In this document: positions 61,957 to 64,000 of the stretch, piece by piece
Numbering within the stretch: position 1 is the first letter of the stretch
Layout: the number at the start of each line of letters is the position of its first letter
DNA from: Saxidomus purpurata
Taxonomy: Eukaryota > Mollusca > Bivalvia > Venerida > Veneridae
DNA: 64,000 nucleotides
Assembly: GCA_022818135.1 (NCBI GenBank)
Contig: JAFMSR010000008.1
Coordinates: forward strand, 9,120,235-9,184,234
Direction of reading: 5' to 3'
Translations under genes and position numbers: made by a program
Notes under the pieces: generated by a model
Told to the model about the DNA's origin: nothing
Databases searched by the model: none
The model's input: the letters and a program-made list of their open reading frames with translations, nothing else

Positions 61957-62290
61957 GTAGCTCTTATTTTACCAAGAAAGATGTCTTAACGGCGGAAATG
62001 ACCTTTATTTGTACCAAAAACATTTATAACTTTACTTTTTACATCGATGTACATGTTAGAAATATATAGTATTTTTTTCAATGATATTGCAATAAATTAA
62101 AAAAAGGCTTCCTGGCAACTCTTTTTCGTGAAAAAGCGACTTGAATACAAAGGAAACGAACATGTCAATATTGTTTTTAAAGTGAAAAGAACATGGTTCT
62201 ATCATTATCCAATCAGTATATTTAATTTACAATTTCAGTAAATTTAAAAAGATCTTGGACTGTAAGTCCAGACTGAGAACGTTTGTTTGG
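61957..62290 (+). repeat. Dispersed ~330-bp repeat, copy 2
   Basis: Same-orientation relative of 39460-39780, 22 kb away, sharing AGCTCTTATTTTACCAAGAA, GTACATGTTAGAAATATAT, TTTTTTTCAATGATATTGCA and TCCTGGCAACTCTTT. Small insertions distinguish the copies. No coding frame is preserved. Confidence 0.8.
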
Positions 62291-64000
62291 CAGTGTCTTA
62301 AAAATGTGTGTCCTGAAAATTTCAATGTTTGATTGACTCAATGTATTTGGAATTCCTTAATGGTGGCTTCAAAGGTTTAAGAATTGAAAACTGTTTTCAG
62401 AATGCTTGAACTTAGCAAAGTAAACTCCAAAGTCAACACAAGGACCATTTTGAAGACAGACATGATAAGAGTCTCAAGTAATGGAACTGAAACAGTTAAC
62501 GTGTCTCAAAATACTTTCACCGTTCTTTCTTCTTCTTCTTCTTCTTTCTATTATTCAGATGTTTTTTCAGTTATACTTTTAGTAGAAACAAAATTGCTTC
62601 TCTACTAGCAAAACAATTGCTTGAAATGCAAATGACTTTATTTTAGCCTAAGTATAAAAAAATGTACCAAAATAACTATTAAACTGAACATCTGACGTAA
62701 ATAAATAGACACCAGTTTAAATGTTTTAAGAGTTCTCATATATTTTAACGCAATGGATTACGTTACAAAATACAAACGTTTCAACATTGTCAAGTTATAT
62801 ATGACATGCGTCCTTCGTTCACGCTATTTAACGTTTTACATGTCATAAAACATATATGATACACAAAACATACAGCGTGGCCTAGCCTTCCCAGTGTAAC
62901 ATGAAGTGGTCACTCAATATATCATTTCCAACGTTAATTTGTACTAATATTAATTACGACGTTGTATTTTATATACAACTGCGATGATACTATGATTATA
63001 TGTGTTTACAAATGATATATGATTTGTAAAAGTAACGGTATAGTTAGTGGTTTAAAATGTCACGGAATACGCGGAGTAAAATAGTTTTGGTTTCAGTTAT
63101 GTGAGTATTTATGTCAATATTTTCAGCTGAATTTTCCTGATTGAAACATTTTAAAACTTGATATAAATTATATATGATACTTTATAACCCCTTTTTAATT
63201 TGGTTGTGAAATATATTCATGGGTTTGTTATTCAATAACTAAGTAACTGCGAGTATATATCATACTGGACTTACATGTAACTTGAAACATTGACTGTACA
63301 TGTAATACAAAATGTATAACTGTTTATCTCGGTCGAACATTCCCGTATGTGTTCTCTGACAGAGCGATAATAACATCTTTTTTTAAGGAACATTAGGTGA
63401 CAGTTCTCTACAATATCGTGTCTGGACAGGCTAGTTCAAAACAGGCCATCCCTGACCGCGTGCACCTGCATTTACATCCGGGATGTTGCAGTTGCACTTT
63501 TCGCAGTGTGTTCTCGTGACATTTTATAAGCGCGTCTACTTACAAATCACAATTGACAAACCACTTCATTTATGTTTCAACCCTTTATTTTTAGAAACAG
63601 AGATAACATTTATAATGGGTTTATTATTTCATATTATATTTTTCTTGTTTATTAAAAACTCCCTTTCCGAACTATCATAAACCACCGAGGAAAGGATGCA
63701 TTATTTTTTGTTATATTAGAAACCTACCTTAAACAAAGTGTTTGGACAATATAGGCTTATTTATTTGACATTTTCCAGATATAAATAAAACATGTACAAA
63801 GGTCAAGATGCTGGGAAATTTGATAACAGATCACTCGCGATCTTATTGTCATATACCCCCTTCTGTCTTAAGGAGATCGATATTCATAGACCCTATTAAT
63901 CAAGAGTTTGATTTGTAAATATAAAACCTCATTATCGGTCGACAATGAATTATCAGAAGGGTTACATCCTTATCACACACATATCCTTATCACACATATA

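Larger units (their letters stand above)
57527..64000. other. Region upstream of MCTS1 to the window end
   Basis: About 6.5 kb without a supported exon. The first few hundred bases should include the MCTS1 promoter and 5' untranslated region. It contains a stable-hairpin cluster (57921-57963), three SINE copies on the minus strand (58156-58370, 59085-59345, 61550-61770), a short repeat (59840-59905) and a 330-bp dispersed repeat (61957-62290). The remainder (60.0-61.5 and 62.3-64.0 kb) looks AT-rich and unique. The open frames at 59367-59612 and 62384-62608 lack any family signature. Confidence 0.5.

Noticed and set aside
62384..62608. 74-codon frame with a Ser run
   Set aside because: The serines come from a short TTC repeat. 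No splice sites, Kozak context or similarity support a gene.

Overview
The window is eukaryotic genomic DNA from an animal, most likely a bivalve mollusc. It is AT-rich, its genes have small phase-conserved exons separated by long introns, and much of the rest is dispersed, foldback and tandem repeats of kinds familiar from bivalve genomes. The lineage is inferred from gene content and repeat style, not proven. There is no rRNA, CRISPR array or bacterial operon.

Six protein-coding loci can be assembled exon by exon with matching splice phases. (1) 1386-3466 (-) and (2) 8738-11011 (-) are tandem paralogues encoding single-pass, TNF-receptor-like proteins: signal peptide, cysteine-rich ectodomain, one membrane segment and a C-terminal death-domain-like region. 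Both have six coding exons with identical phases. (3) 16527-19880 (+) is ZCCHC10: a CCHC zinc knuckle, a basic linker and a serine-rich tail. (4) 27137-33348 (+) is a six-EF-hand protein built by internal duplication of a three-exon module. (5) 36470-41094 (+) is its tandem neighbour, with four EF-hands behind a 128-residue Ser-rich N-terminal extension. (6) 49686-57526 (-) is MCTS1 (a PUA-domain translation factor): exons 3-6 are well conserved and exon 1 is a good candidate. The only exon-2 sequences I could find are two damaged copies inside an approximately 2.15-kb tandem duplication.

The space between genes holds: foldback/MITE elements (206-424, 5361-5451, 13642-14657, 27996-28164, 37920-38180, the last with an 8-bp target duplication); tRNA-headed SINEs (6462, 49985, 58156, 59085, 61550; the 58156 copy has a perfect 29-bp target duplication); a pearl-like element with internal 145-bp tandem repeats (22041-23106); several long tandem or dispersed repeat families (16.1, 20.2, 24, 25.3-26, 42.6-44, 46.4, 47.4-47.9 and 52.6-55.4 kb); a broken non-LTR reverse-transcriptase fragment inside a ZCCHC10 intron; and a 43-bp cluster of GCGAAGC-type mini-hairpins (57921-57963) about 400 bp upstream of the MCTS1 start.

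The genes do not form a pathway. The clear biological themes are local tandem duplication (TNFR pair, EF-hand pair, EF-hand module inside one gene, MCTS1 exon-2 segment) and heavy invasion by small non-autonomous elements. I see no convincing new multi-gene system. The strongest items for follow-up are the MCTS1 exon-2 anomaly, the modular EF-hand gene and the hairpin cluster.
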